This document shows positions 22,644 to 37,000 of a DNA stretch of 64,000 nt, piece after piece. This DNA comes from Ancylostoma caninum (taxonomy: Eukaryota; Nematoda; Chromadorea; Rhabditida; Ancylostomatidae). Each line of letters starts with the position of its first letter. Within the stretch, counting starts at the first letter, position 1. The translations under genes were made by a program, and so were the position numbers. The stretch spans positions 2,541,001 to 2,605,000 of the forward strand of contig JBAJFG010000019.1 of NCBI GenBank assembly GCA_037903475.1, given 5' to 3'. The notes beneath the pieces were generated by a model. It was not told where the DNA came from and made no database searches. It was given only the letters and a program-made list of their open reading frames with translations.

Positions 22644-22929
22644 TCAAGCGATCGAATGCGGCAGCCACAGCCGACATAACATTTCGATGATTCCTCGATA
22701 ATAGCCTTCTACGTGACGTGTCATTCTGTGATAATTGGTGACTTCTCCCGTACCAGCATCAACGCTTTCTCTTTTACATTCATTTTCTGCACACATGCGT
22801 ACGGATATTGTGAACGAAGGGAAGCCGGTCGACCCTGAAGGATGCAGGGTGAATCTGCATAGACTTCGATTTCCAGCAATTAAGGTCTTAATTGCCCTGC
22901 TGCGACTACCTCCCCAGACACCTAAATTC
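22644..22929 (-). CDS. candidate exon(s) of an unrecognised minus-strand gene
   Basis: After a TTTAG acceptor at 22,930 a phase-1 frame stays open for 95 codons (VWGGSRSRAIKTLIAG, then CRFTLHPSGSTGFPSF, RMCAENECKRESVDAG) to a TGA at 22,644. A candidate upstream exon after TTCTCTTCAG near 23,098 (LASTRIDVGKEEELL) with an A|GTAAAG donor joins in matching phase. The composition looks coding but no domain is recognised, and the true 3' end may be a donor inside this frame. Confidence 0.33.
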
Positions 22930-23149
22930 AAAAGATCAACATAGGCATTCATCCGTATGTGGTGCGCGAAAGTTGTGGATTATAGTGGGATTCGGCGTTG
23001 CACTACTATTCGACAATGACATTTTCACCCGCTCCCTAAATTCCTTTACTGAGAAGCTCCTCTTCTTTTCCAACATCAATTCTCGTGCTTGCCAGCTGAA
23101 GAGAATGGGCATGAAGGAGGAGAGGCGGGAGCTGAAGGACCTTGCCAAG

Positions 23150-26100
23150 ATTTCGTACCGTTTATCCCTCGTGGTTTCACTTTATGAGGAGTTCCATTGT
23201 GTCTACAGATCCAAATGCGTTTATACTCCACACTCAGCTGATAGATTGCTTGAGCATACGTATAAGTGAAGTCGATAATTTCCTTGGAGCCGAATAAAAG
23301 CCAAATATTTAAATCAGTTTGATTAATAACCCAATGGTTAACTAGTAAATTCGAATGCTCAAAAAAGAGAAACTCTGCATGCATTTGTACCTCTCCTTCA
23401 GGAAATGTTGCTCCTTTTTTCTGACATTCGAGCTATGGACTTATTAGGGATCGAGCATTCAAATCCGCATTCATTCAACCCTAATTCTCTATGATCGATA
23501 AAAACCATGGTTGACAAATGCAGGTTGTTCACATTGTTTTTCCACTCCGCGCACTGTATGGTCCATGTTGTCTGGTATGCCTCACCAAGGAAAACAACTG
23601 CACTGGAAGGGAGAAGCGTCACTGGAGGGAGCAATACAAATATACATAGGATATTTCCTCTTGAATGCGATTCGTATAAGTTTAATAAATAATATTGGAG
23701 ACAGTTACGTAGAGTTTCTGCTTTTGCAACGAAAGTTATTAGCAAATAACTCTGATACGGTATTTATACTGCCTCTGTAGAAGGATGTATTCTCTTGACA
23801 GGGGAACAGCCAGCGCTACGGGAATATTTATCTCAGAATTCATTCCTCTGATACGTGTTTTTAGAGTGTGATGTATGTCATGTAGCGAAAAATGACGTAT
23901 ATGAGGTACTTTAACGCCATTGTCTCTATGGAGATACATACGCTGATGAACATACATTATCCTTAAATCCACGTTTCTAGCAGCTGATACCTCGCGGAAA
24001 GTAGAGCAACAATTGTCCCGAATTGTTCGGGCAGTAAGACTTCACGCTTGTGAACACTCCCTTCCCTGAGTTCAGAAGCCGGCTGGAAGTGATGGTTCCT
24101 TTATCACATTTATTCACAATCGCATAATAACAAGGCTTTTTTCTTTGTTCATTCGAGGAGTAACAGGCGACGGTGCACGAGTCAACATGCCTTTGTCGAG
24201 GAAGAGATCCATGCTCGGAGAGCGCAGCGTTTTCATTCATTTCTATGTCCTCAGTTTCATGGGTGTTTTTGTGCTTTGCAGTCATGGCATTCATCAGGTT
24301 TCGTACCTATTCAAAGAAAACTTTGGGAACCTTAGCTATCGTGCTCGCTTTCATGCCCTTTCCAGAATCGCTGTCCCCCATAGAGCTTAAATATGTATTT
24401 CGAAGGTCTCAGGGTATTCCGCGATAAGGACAATCACATGAGGAAACAACCACCACCCCGGCTAATTACCCTGGGGTCTTACTCAACTAAGCGCAATTAA
24501 GCGTATTTAGCACGCTTTCAAGATGAAAATGGAAAATCGTCGAGCTGGAATCACTTGCATGAGAAATCAGCTAAACAGCTCTCTCGTTTCTGATCTAATG
24601 AATTTCAGGGGGAGGGGGGAGTCTACAAAACGTAAGTGTGTAACAAATATGGAAATAAAACCATCATATTTATGCACCTAACGTTTGGCGAGTAGTGAAG
24701 TAAGAGACTGTTTTATTGAGCAGGGCTACTAACCTAATTGCGCTCAGTACCCTCTCCGATTTATCCTACGTCTATTACTTCCTTGTTCCAGCGGTTCCAT
24801 CTAAACAATTGGCCACCTTTCACACTGCCTGACAGTTCGCCGTGCTTCATTTGTCATTAAAAATGACATTTGATTCGTCTTTGCAGTTCCGCATGCTATT
24901 TTCCTTTTTTTCACTCCCAGACGACCACCCGCTCTCACGCAGAACTCGCTTTCAGTGACCTCCAACAGCATCACAGAGAGAACCAGATGGGCACTATTTG
25001 GCATAATTTCGCCCCTACTATGTAGGTATACATACTGCTCTCCTCTTACAGTAACATAGAACTGTATGTACCTGTTTGATCTGATATGTGAGAAAAAGGT
25101 GAAATTATTACTGGAGTTTGCTTAAATGGTCAGAAATGAACTGCTACTTGCATTTTATATCAATGCCATCTCTCAGCTGATCAATGCAATCGAAATGTTT
25201 TTGCTGATTCTCATTAAGGTTAGATTAGAAATGAGCTATACTTTTTTCGAATTAGTTTGTTTGGACTTAGTTTTATAAACTTCATTAAGAACCAGATTTG
25301 TGGTAGATTAAACCAGATGAATGATCATCAACTAATAAATGTGTGTTTTTCATTGGAGCAGCGTTCCCTTATGGCCGGCCTTTGAGAACACATATGTAGC
25401 TGTTCACATCTGAACCGCGACTTTTTTTTTTCTCACTCCTAAATGTTTTATCTTACTGCTGCATGGAATATACTTCACAGATCCATAGACATAACGTTTT
25501 GTGTCATTCCTCTAAATCGAACGTCACACCATCTTCTATTAACATTTCGGACATGTTCTGTCCATGTGACGGTACTCATGAGTGCTGCCAAGAGGGTTCT
25601 AGGCTTCCCGCTTGTCTGAACAAGACTTCTTTCTCAAGCTGCTGTCCTTACCACTATTTTCTTTGACTAAGGCAAATCGCTCGAATAGATTATATATGTC
25701 CAGTTGTATCGATGAAACTCTTCCAATTTGGGAAGGCGAGGAAGGATAGGCCGGAATTTTCTCGAGATTGTCAATGAGTTCTGTCAGTGAACCCTACAGT
25801 CACTACATCGAATTCAAATGTTCAGTATAAACTTCGTCAGCTGCACTCTCCTGTTAACGCTGAAATGAGTTGTGTTCATTGGCGTTGTGCAAAGGGCATA
25901 GACTGCGGCGAATCCCCCTGCCTTGCAAAAGGGACAAATTAGGCATCGTCGCATTGTTTTTGTCTCACTTGTCAGCTGGGCTATTCAGTGTTCACAGCTG
26001 TCTTCTCGCCTTGGTGTTCATAAAAACTTGTTTTGAAATTCCTTGAAGGTACTCACTTCTTTCAAAGCGTCGAACACTTCTAAAAGTCGCCTGGTACGTC

Positions 26101-29100
26101 TCATTTTGTTATTGTCTGGCAATGCCCACAGTAAACAAGTGATGATTGATACATTCGGCATTGATGTTTTTATGGAAAGTGAATTTATGTTCCTGGTTAT
26201 TGCACGTTCGATTGGGCCTTGAACAATTTCGCAATTTCTGTCTTGTTGCACCCAAATTATTTGAATGAGAAAGTTAGGAAAGAATTATGTGATGGCAAGT
26301 GTTGGGAGATGCACGTTGAAGCGAAAAGTCATTGCTCCCTCAATCTTGGACGAGGAGGAGCTCACTCCTCAGCTCTTAGTGACACTGAGAGCTGCTTCAA
26401 AATTTGTAATCCCCACACCCTGCAGATGGAACGCAAAGCCGTGGCAGCGCGAGCCGCCAACTTGTCCTTTAGTTTACGTCTCTAGTGGTGCACTTACTCG
26501 ATGTAACGTCGGTTTTCGCGGGTATCCCGACTTGTCGCTGCTGCTCAAACAGAATTACTCGCTGGCAAATTTATTTTATTCCATCTCTCATCTGCAGTTG
26601 TCATTGCCTGATGGCGTGTTTCAATTCGTTTCTTTACCGATACGAAAGAGTCTATAGATTGAATTTCTCCCCCCCCCCCACCGTCGAAATTTGGGTATCG
26701 TGGTGAACATGTTCTGTAAGGAACCTTTAGAATCAGACACAAACTCGTGTAGACATCCATATATACCGATGGCTAACGCAGAAAGGAGGCAAAGATTGGG
26801 AATGGAATTCTTCTTTACTTTGGTGGTCTAGGGTGACAGTCCCATAATTACAAGATTTATTTCATCGTTCGAGGATTTGAAATGAACTCCAAAAATGTCC
26901 AAAAATGTGAAGTGACGAAAATAAGTAAGTATAAAAGTGCTTATTAACTGTAAGCAGTACCAATCATTTTGCCTATCCACTGCCGGGCAGTGTGAACTAT
27001 TGTAACCTGCCTAAATTTGAATAATCCTTGTTTCACATCATGTTTCACATCAGATCAACAGGTGTTTTTTTTCTTGCTGTTCATGCTAAATGTATGGTCT
27101 TCATACATGTGATGAAGCAATAACAAAACAAGGAAATCATACGAATATAACCCGAATAAAATCACCGTATTTAGCAGTGCAAAAATAACGAGTAACGGGT
27201 CGGCAGAATATGTTTTGGGTTCCTATTGTTAGTGTGTTGAATGGGCCGGAATCCATCAACCAGTCTCTCTGTGTCCGATTCCTTTGACGGGGATCTGAGG
27301 GAAAGAGGAGAAGACGGGTGATCTACGGTGTGTTGTATGAAACACACATCTAAGATCACCTCCGACGGAAACCACTCTCCGCTGGTTCTCATTTGGTCTT
27401 TGTCTTTGCCATCCTCTTTCACCCCCTCCCCCCGCCCCACCACACCCCTGCCCACCCCTTCCCATCCTTCGACCGCTCTCAGCTTGTTAAACTTCCGCTC
27501 ACATTAACCACTCAATTGAAAACCGTTTATGCCTGATGGTTAGCCCCCGCAGATGCTATAATTATATTGCTGAGCTAGTGACATTAATGAAAAAACCGGA
27601 AATATTTGCTTGGACTATTCAAATTTGCCTGTGACGTCTTTCTTTTTCCTTCGAAAGCTGATATCAGCAATCGACTTCACATTTGAGGTTAATGTTGACT
27701 GCGAACACGCCTATTTCCAACTAGAACCGGGCCCGCGTAGACCGCGGCTTTCCGGGCCACTAACGACCGCGGCGAAACGGCGCCTGACTATAGTGCTGGT
27801 GTTTTTGCCTGCTTACAGTTTCGCGCATCACTTCTTGCTACTGGCTTGCTTACACGCCGTTCTCGTTCTGTCAACCAGTTGTTTTGCGATCGCCCTCTCG
27901 TATCTTTTGCCCTCTCTCGTTTCCCCTGCTCTCGTCTGTTGTTCCCCCTATCTCGAGATGATTTCTGCACTCGTGCACAAAGTACATCTGTCAAGCACCT
28001 GTCAGCCATCTCCTGGAAATCACTCTTCATTTTATGACCTAGCCATGTTAGGTGTGACTTTCATGCAGTGATAGATTGCCTCTTCCAGAGTCGCTGGTCG
28101 ATTCCCGCCCTGAACGTCTGCTTGTCTGATGCCAGCCGCCGCCCCACAGGACTATGTCAACAACCTCAAGTAAATACGTTCAGTTATCCCAGCTGTTTTG
28201 TTTGGTTAAAGAAAACACGCGACGCACTTTGCATACGTCACCCGTATGCGAGTGTGGTGGGCTGGAATGTGCTCCAAATAGGGAAAGGAATATTGTTGTT
28301 AAGCTAAGGTCTCCAAGGGTGAGCATAAAGTAGTGAAGGTTTCCTACGAGACCTCGGGAGCTCCACAGCTCAGGTAGTTCCAAAAGCGTAGAGCATGCTT
28401 TCTTTAAAGGCACCAACGGTTCTCCATCAAAACGTATTTTAACGGGTAACGACAGAAGGAATTCTACTCCATGTTCCTATGAAATCCAAATTTTACCCAA
28501 TCCGTCTCCTGAAACGTAGAACAACAATCACTAACTGGATGTGGTCCGACAACTAGGGTAAAAATGCATAAAATGAGTTAAAATTCGTGGAAAGGCCTAG
28601 GTATTACCCAACTGTGACTCTGGAGATATAGGGTTTGGTTTTTTTTTAACCGAAGCAATTGTTAGAATAGCTTCATTCTCTGCTCCTGTAAACAGCAATA
28701 TTATCTCGATCATTATTCCACAAAGTGCTTATGCAAATACTGTTTTTTTCGCTTTTTAACTGGGAAATCGCAAATTGATTCGCACCGGAAATCTGCTCAA
28801 GAAGTTCTTTTAAATTTCAATCTTTCTTAATAAAAGTTGTATCTGTCCCACTGCATCCCTTCTCAGAATATATGCTGCTTTATTTCCATAATGCGTTATC
28901 CGTTGGTAGCATTATCCTCACTAAGCAGGAGGATAAAGGTGAACCAGAGGTTCGTAAAATCTAGCCCAAATTCCTCCTAGTCTGAGATTATCACATAGAG
29001 GCCTGGCTAATCATGCTACTTAAGTATATACATACTAGGAATGCTTGGGGCAGCTCCTGAGCACTTTTCCGTTATCAAAAGGAAATGCATCCAGAGAACA

Positions 29101-31000
29101 AATGCAAAAGGGACCAGCTCATCGCATTCTGAGGTGGTAAATAAACATAAATTAGTTTATATGATAGGGCAAAGAGCAGCCTCATCACAATACTCGCTAG
29201 TTGTTGACGTCAAATGATGGATCGCTGTGAGGAGCGAGGCAGCGCAAAATTCCAGTAATCTCGTTTCTTGTATAATTTGCCATGAACAGGGTGGGCCAAA
29301 AATACGGTAACAAACAAGAGGGCGATCACAAAAAGATTTTCCGAGCAATTTGGAACACTGTCACACGATTTATGTTCACCAACTCCCAACGAATATAATA
29401 CAAGAAAACATCTAGAAATATTCTCCATCTGCTGGGAATCAGACCCTAGACATCAAATGAAACCGCGGAGCAGAAGTGATTGCGCAAAAATTTATTTCCC
29501 ATTTTTGAAGTTCCTTTCTGGAGGGTTTTTGAGAATGCTTATGTCTCAGGCGCGGTAAAAACCTAATAGCACACTTGAGTTAGTTCTGTGCAGTTGAGTG
29601 GCCGCTGGACGAAACCCGTAGGTCCTGAATTTTATTGTTTCCCCTGTTCTGAACCAGACGAAACCTTTGTTCTTGAGCACTTTCCTGGTAAAACGTCCGG
29701 AGACGACCCTCCCAAACAAACATCACTTCAAGGAAGAACGTTTGGGAGCAAAACACGTCTTGTTATTTATTTTGTTTATGTATTTCTGAACCACCCTGTA
29801 GCGACCGTAAAGCGACATACCAATAATTGAGCACATTTGTTTATACTTTGGCATAACCAAAAAAATCTGTACAGTTACAAACAAAAATAAATATGTATAT
29901 AGATGTCCAACAGTTATTCTTCTTAGAGCGCAGCATGTTCATTGTGAAAATAAAACCACAGGGGGAAATTCAACATTGTACGGGCTTACGTGATTATGTA
30001 ATGCTTGATCTCTTATGCAGGAAACCTAGCCAGGGTTTTCGCATAAGATTGATGCACAGAATGACAGCTAGGCGGTGCAAGCGTATAAAAACCAAGAAAT
30101 GGTGACTTGGGTAATCTCCATGACATTCCCGTGAAGCTAGCGAGACTTGTGTTTCCTGCATATCGTATGACCCGCTCCTCCTAATCTCTTTTTCCATTCG
30201 CTTCAGATCCTTCAGAATGTTTTTTTCGCGTTTTTTCCGGGAAGAGTAAAATCTCGCAAAATTTCGGTAACACCTTAGCAGTCTCCTTGAAGAAATTTGA
30301 CAAAGCAAAGTTCGGATGCATGAAACGATAACCAAGCAGATTAAAAATGGCTAACATGACCGTTTGTGCAGAATATCACGCAAAGTTGAGAGATGCTGTT
30401 TGGCCTGCTAACCTGGGCAAGGATTCATGAAGGAATAACCAGGTGAATTCGAATTAGCAAACCACTTTTCACGTCCCACGTCTCCTGATATTTTCTGGCT
30501 ATGGACTAACCAATCACGCTGACCATCGCTGTCTAGCGCGGTTAAAATTTCATGAATCCCAGGCCTGGTTTCGCTCGGTCATGCATTCAGTTCATGAACG
30601 TTCCCAGGGAAGTAGTGATCTAACCCCTGTTCCAAAGAGGATTTTTTCTGCCAACCAAGAATATGTGTTCTTTTCCATAAAATTCGCTTCAGTCAGATAC
30701 AACAAGTGATGTGGATGAAAGCAAAATATTTCTTGTTTTTTGTGGCAGGAATTGTGACAGGAACTAGTCCTGGCCGTGAATGAGCTGAAGCTCAGAACTC
30801 TTCCGTGAACGTCCATGACTCCCGCCCGTGGAGTCGTGTTACCCAGCAATGGCAACTTCTCGGCTTATGTTTTCAAAGGCACAGTGGCGGCCCAACGCTT
30901 GCTTGGTTGGCATACATAGCTGATCAGTATGATGTAACATGTCGCCATCCGTAGCAACGACGTGAATGTCCGTGGGCGCCTCGTCATCCCCGATTGTCAC
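23150..31000. other. long gene-poor interval
   Basis: Nearly 8 kb with no multi-exon gene I can support. Contents noted: a Cys-rich short ORF at 25,463-25,666 (CPCDGTHECCQEGSRLPAC) that could be an exon; a MITE at 29,287-29,798; C-rich or pyrimidine-rich tracts at 26,670 and 27,400-27,470; and a GC-richer patch at 27,700-28,150. Confidence 0.4.
29287..29798. mobile_element. Tc1/mariner-type MITE (CAGGGTGG family)
   Basis: 512 bp with imperfect TIRs: CAGGGTGGGCCAAAAATACG on the left and, reversed, CAGGGTGGTTCAGAAATACA on the right. TA follows on the right side but the left side has AA. No transposase. The same CAGGGTGG ends occur at 39,874, 47,711 and 61,689. Confidence 0.55.
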
Positions 31001-31023
31001 ATGATTGTGCAACAGCCAGCGCC

Positions 31024-31029
31024 TATAAA
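31024..31029 (+). promoter_or_regulatory. TATA box upstream of the RBR-like gene
   Basis: TATAAA in a GC-rich context (30,960-31,080), 57 nt before the ATG at 31,081. That spacing would leave a 5' UTR of roughly 25-30 nt. Trans-splicing near the ATG would be an alternative 5' end. Confidence 0.35.
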
Positions 31030-31080
31030 GCGCCGCTGGCCGAGGCGCCGGCCGACGCAGCTCCGTAGAAGGGCTGCACT

Positions 31081-34000
31081 ATGTCACTACACCCTACTTG
31101 GATGACCATTCCGTCCAGCAGTTGCGAGTATCTGTTCGGGTGAGTCAATGGGACAAGTTGTTTATGCTCCCTCTCGGTGGCGTTTTATGTATTCCGCGGG
31201 TTGAAAACACTGGACCAGTTCTTTTTTGACCTTGACGGGTTCCGCCTGTTGTCCGACAAAAACAAGGGCGCTGGAGATGCGGTTGATTTATGCTCGATGG
31301 AGCTATCTACTGGTCATTCAAACGATGTTTTGTAGCCATTAATTCAACTGACGAAACAGTTTTTATTCATCGCTTCAGGAGGTTCGAACATCTGTGCCAC
31401 TCCCGTCAACCCTTCAGTGTTTATTAGTTTCCTGGGCTTTCTTTGCGCTCACACTCCAGTTTTTTTTCATCGTCGGGGGCTGAAAATGTTTTTTCGACGC
31501 CCATCCTGTCCACAATGCCGTGTCATTTCTCGGAAACCCAAAGAAAAACTAAACAAACAACTCTAGACCTTACGAGAAGTTAGCTTTGGAGAAAAAAAGT
31601 CCTGGGACTGGCTCTAGCCTTCACGTGACCAGAACAGGTTGTCCCAATGACCCTTTGGAACCTACCCGCAGTAATTTAATAATAATAAATGATAATAATT
31701 CCATTAGCAATGACATAAACAGTAAAATAAGACCGCTACGTTGTTTATTTGGCTAAATCTGTCGTCGCCACTCTGCTGGAATATTTGTTTGTGTACACAT
31801 TCAGCCACACAAGTCATTCCTAAGGGATCAGAAGGAATTGGGCAAGCATAACAAAAAAATACGAACAAATAACAAAAACGAAGTGTTATCAGTCAGAGTG
31901 AAGCGAGATAGCGAACTAAGAGTGATAATCTTTTGTTTACCCCTTTTCCTTAATGCACTGTATCTTCCCATGCTCTATTAGGTTCCTGGTGTCTCATACC
32001 TTAATTTTCAGGAAGTCGAGTCCTCAGCAGAGTTAAGCATTTGAATTTTATTTCTTAACCACTTTAACACCTGGAAATTTGTCAATCTTTCCATCCACAG
32101 CCGAAGTGGCGCCACCCCTACTCCCCTTATCATAGTGACTCACCGGCGCCTCCAAAACGGTCACTGGTCAAGCCTCCTTCAGCGTTTTCGTCGTGTTTTT
32201 TTTTCTCTGAATGTCACTTTATCTCCGTCTTGTGTTTTGTTCCGTTCCATGATGCACTCGGGCCCACGTGTAACCAGCTGCTGATCGGAACGATGTTTGA
32301 TGTCTGAGATCGAGAAAGCGAATCATGCATTGGGAAGACCACACGTTCCAAGCTGATTGAACTGGAGCATTTAGAGCCTTCTGCAGCAGTCACACACTAA
32401 AATACGTCTCATTACGCTATTTCTGTGTGTTGTACAGTGGCGGTCAGTCATTTTCTGCACCATAGATCTAGTCTGCCGTGATGCACCATCTTTGTGTCTG
32501 TTTTCATTCTGAAATGTTTGGGTCATATTAGTGCCGGCAATGTCGGACAATCATGCAGCCCAGCTGGTCAGCCGTGCCGCATGGATGGTGCGACGCGGTG
32601 GACCACTTTAGCGACATTCTGTGACGCAGAACGCTTGACCGGCACCGTATAAGTGCTCACATTAAAGAATTTTACGCACCATATTTGCTAAATAATGTGC
32701 ACTTGATTGTTGAATACCCATGAAAAGACCCGTAAACTTGTTGTTTTCAACGGCATTGGCGAGCTCTAGATGATCCTTGGTGCGGACAGCTGTACTCTGC
32801 CTCTGCCACAAAACAGACACATCCGGAAACGAGGGTGCATGGCCTTTCACACCTACCGAAAGGCTTGCAATGGTTCCGCTCGCTCTCAATCGCTCAAAGA
32901 ACGAAGTGCAAAAAATATGGTGTTAATTATCGCATCAACTTTCTTTGATAACTAACGCCATATGGAGCAGGCCATCATAAACAACATTTCTAAAAAGATT
33001 ATGAGCAGAAACACAGACTGAAAAAGAGGAGCAGAAAGCAGAAATTATGAAATTGCTGTAAGGGATGAAAGGTGATGCAGACAGAAGTAGAAAAAAATCT
33101 GGTGTGACTTAGCTGCTGCGGATTTTATTACTGTCAACATCAGCAGTGACGAAATTCTCTGATCGCGGCGACCAACACGCCATCTGAAAATTGGGGTGCC
33201 TCAGAGTGAATTTTTCGCTTTTCAGCGAGACCGAGTTTCCATTCCTGTCTTCGAAGCCGAGCGGAGGAGAAGGCAAGCGGACGAAGGGCAAGCGATGCGA
33301 TTCCCTCGTGGCTCATGGCGCTCCGCCGGCGTTCATCGTGAAGCAGATCGATGATCCTGCCAAGGTCCTGGGAAAGGTACGTGGTTTAATCCACTCTTAT
33401 TTTCTGGCTATATTTTTACTGCGTGAATATCATTTTAACATTCCTCACATCGTTGAGCACTTTTTTCTCTTGTTCTCTTCTCATCATATTCTTTTCGCTT
33501 CATCACCAGTTTCTACATAGGTTGCTCACGTGGTAACCACCATTTCTCTTAGGCTAGTATTCATTAAAAAAAAAACTACGTCATCAAGTACTTAAACCTC
33601 CTCAATCCTTGTGATTCGTTATCCAAAAGTCACGGGGAAGTTTGGTTTAGTAACCTAGCTCCTACTGGTTTTGCGCCCATGAGAAACAGCTCTTGCCTCG
33701 AGGTAATTTTACATTTTTATAAAAATCCCGAAATTCCACGCGACTATGTATGTGTGGGTCACATTTTTGAGCCCAGATGCATTCTAAACCTGTCAACGCA
33801 CTCAAATTTACCCTTTATTTCGCACCCATCGCTCGATACATTTGCCCATTCGTGAAGTTGTCTACACCCAGTTGCTTCCCATGGGTAAGTGACTATACGT
33901 GTGGGCATAAGAGTATCCATCCTTTGAATGATCCATCCAGGCCCTCTATGAGGTCTGCCAGTCTTTATCAGGCATCAGAGCGAACTCATCTTATAATGAA

Positions 34001-37000
34001 CATGAGCTTCAAGTTCTTTTTAGTTTGAATATTGCTTCCTCGCTACTGCTTCAGTTACTTAGCGCATTTCCTTTCCATGGTGAAATGGACTACCTCATGC
34101 GATATATCACCCTGCGACATTGCCATTCAGAAGACTTCGATTTCGATACGTATTGACTTTCGGTGGATTTTGCAGCAGCTATGCCAGGAACTTTCCTTTG
34201 CAAAATTGATAGGGATTGGAATTGATCTCAGCGGCTTGGAGTATTATACTCCACGAGCAGTATAGCGGGAGCCCATGCGGCCCGATTGGCACGCGTGCAT
34301 GTTGTATTCATACAGATTTAGTGCTCAAGAGGTTATGATCTCAAATAGGCTCACAAGAGACAGCTATCGAGACTCGAGTGCGGCAAAATCCTCGTTAGTG
34401 TGGTTAGAGGCGCTAACCAAATTTGGGAATACAGTAACCACGGTAATTGTTGGGCAGAAAACGAAAAAGACGCGAATCCGCGTTTTTTTCGTTTTTTCTT
34501 CGTAACTCAGTTCGTTTCGATCCTTATCAATATTTCTACCCACCAATCGATTTGTACAGAAGAGATCTACAAGATGAGCCTGAAAAAATTTTCAAATTTT
34601 CACTGTAATAGCGTCACGAATTGGCGAGCGAGACTCCGCGACAATTGTATCCTAAGGATATGCGCTGGGTGGGGTACATATTATAGCCGAGTTATTATGG
34701 CCGAGTTCAGAGTATCCTTCATTCAACTCTCCGTATGCTAGCATTCATTTCAGCTGTTTCTTTGTATGCTATGTACCATTCATTTCTACTAAACATGACA
34801 AGAGTGGTGGAAAAAATCGAACAAAGAAAACGCCTGGATTTATGTTGACAAACAATGTCATTTTGTAATGACGATGAATTTCAACCATTCGAGGATCACA
34901 CAGTTTTTGCTCGATAGGTGAAAGGACGTACAAAGTATATCTATGGAACTTTTCAACAAATTTTCATGCCTTTGATTTGTGAATAAGAAAAGGATGTGAT
35001 TTTATTTGATTTAGCAGAAGCATCTTTGTCTTTTCTTTCAAACATTACTGAATTCAAAATTTGACTTCTTTTCTTAAAGGGTCCATCAATAAAAAATTTC
35101 CTCTGAGTATTCTTTCCCACTTTCTAGTCCTTTCATCTTATCTATTCTAATTCTCATTCATAATGCAGTGCACATCCATGTGGCGCGGAATTATGTTATT
35201 ATTATTGTTATTATTATGTTCCTTATGTTCCTACTATAATATGTACCCCACCCAGCGCATATCCTTAGGATATAATTGTCGCGGAGTCTCGCTCGCTAAT
35301 TCGTACCCGCAGGTACTTTGGGAAGTTGACGCTTTTACGGTGAAAATTTGAAAATTTTTTCAGGCTCACCTTGTAGATCTCTTCTCTACAAATCGATTGG
35401 TGGGTAAAAATATTGATAAGGATCGAAACGAACTGAGTTACGAAGAAAAAACGAAAAAAACGCGGATTCGCGTTTTTTTCGTTTTCTGTCCAACAATTAC
35501 CGTGGTTACTGTAGTACGTTTTGTTTTCCGAAATATTCCTTCCAGTTTGCTAATGACTACGTCAGCTTTGAACCTTCGGAGCTGAAGAAGCATCTTTTTT
35601 TTCATTTTTTTTATTTCAAAGCAAAAAAGCTGAGATCATATACAATACTGCTCACGCGATCGTGAAAACCGACGATCGCTCCATGGACTCACCGTCGCAC
35701 ACCGTCGCTTTGCCATAACTTTCGCAGAACTGCACCAGTCTAAACGATTTGGTCACCATTCGATTTATCTCGAAGAGATCTTTCAGCTGACCTACTTACT
35801 GTCGAGGACAACCCTAGGTTTACTGGTTTTATCCATGTAATCGATATATCGATCGATGCCATTTAATGTATGGGGCTAGTAGTAGCTCAAACACGCGGCG
35901 ATGAACTGGATCTCAAGCTTAGATCCGATTATATATTATTGAGCTCAATTAGTTTCTGCTTCGATTGACAATATATAATCGGATCTAAGCTTGAGATCCA
36001 GTTCATTGCCGCGTGTTTGAGCTACTACTAGCCGTATACATTACATGGCATCGATCGCTATAACGATTACTTGGACCAAACCAGTAAACCTATATGTTCT
36101 TCGACTCTTTGAGATAAATGGAATGGTGGCCAAATCGTTTTGATTGGTGCAGTTCTACGAACGTTATGGCAAAGCGAAGGCGTGCGACGGTGACTCCGCG
36201 GAGCGACAGTCGGTTTTCACGATCCCGTGAGCAGTATTTTAATCTGTCCTTTCGCTGGCTCCACCTGCCGTTGATGATCCATTTATTCACTATCGAGTGA
36301 GCACAACTGTCACAACACACCATATGAATGATGGAAATTTTCACCCTCACCGACCTAATAATGAGAAAAAAAATGACTCCACGTGCGAGACGAGTCACCA
36401 TAATTACTGCGAAATCTGGCTATTGACTGACCCAGCTGACAAATTTCGATTCTAGAGGCGCAAGGCTCGTGTCCTTCATGGGTGCTCCGATACCTACGCC
36501 CCGGGACTCATGTACTCCATGGACAAGAAGAACAGATGGTCGCAGGTGGGAGTACCTAAAGAAATTTAATAAGCAGCTGTGTGAACTGGGTCCGCTGCAG
36601 GTGGACGCCGCAACGCTGCTGAACGGTGTGAACAACGACGACGTCAGCGGCCAAGTGGTCGAACTGCGCACCTTCGGTCCTGGTGAGAGGCATTTTTTGC
36701 TACCAAGTGCTAATTTGTTGACCAAAGCTCAAATACAATAACAATGGAACAGATCAAAGTCGACTCTTTTGTCCATACGAACCGAAATGAGTACCGTCTT
36801 TGATATTCGAACTTAGATTCCTCGCTTACAGCTTGTCATTGGAGAGACAGCAAGGTCACCGCGCTTCACGAGATCGGAGACGACGGCGAAGTGACTTCGA
36901 AGACTGCCAAGGGCAGCGGAGCCAGCGTGAGTATACCTTGTCTAGAGGCAAGCTAAATTTGCCGCTTTCTTGGAGCTTGTTGTCATTGGTTCGTCCATGC

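Noticed and set aside
26265..26657. 130-codon open frame possibly resembling a retroelement
   Set aside because: No catalytic or zinc motif can be placed, and overlapping frames are equally open; not supported.
27610..28071. 153-codon open frame on the plus strand
   Set aside because: Leu/Ser-rich low-complexity composition, no splice-bounded structure and no recognisable motif; looks like a chance ORF in pyrimidine-rich DNA.
36546..36576. Intron 3 ending at the AAGCAG at 36,576 instead of 36,600
   Set aside because: Would give a 31-bp intron, too short for nematodes; the CTGCAG at 36,600 gives 55 bp and keeps the frame.
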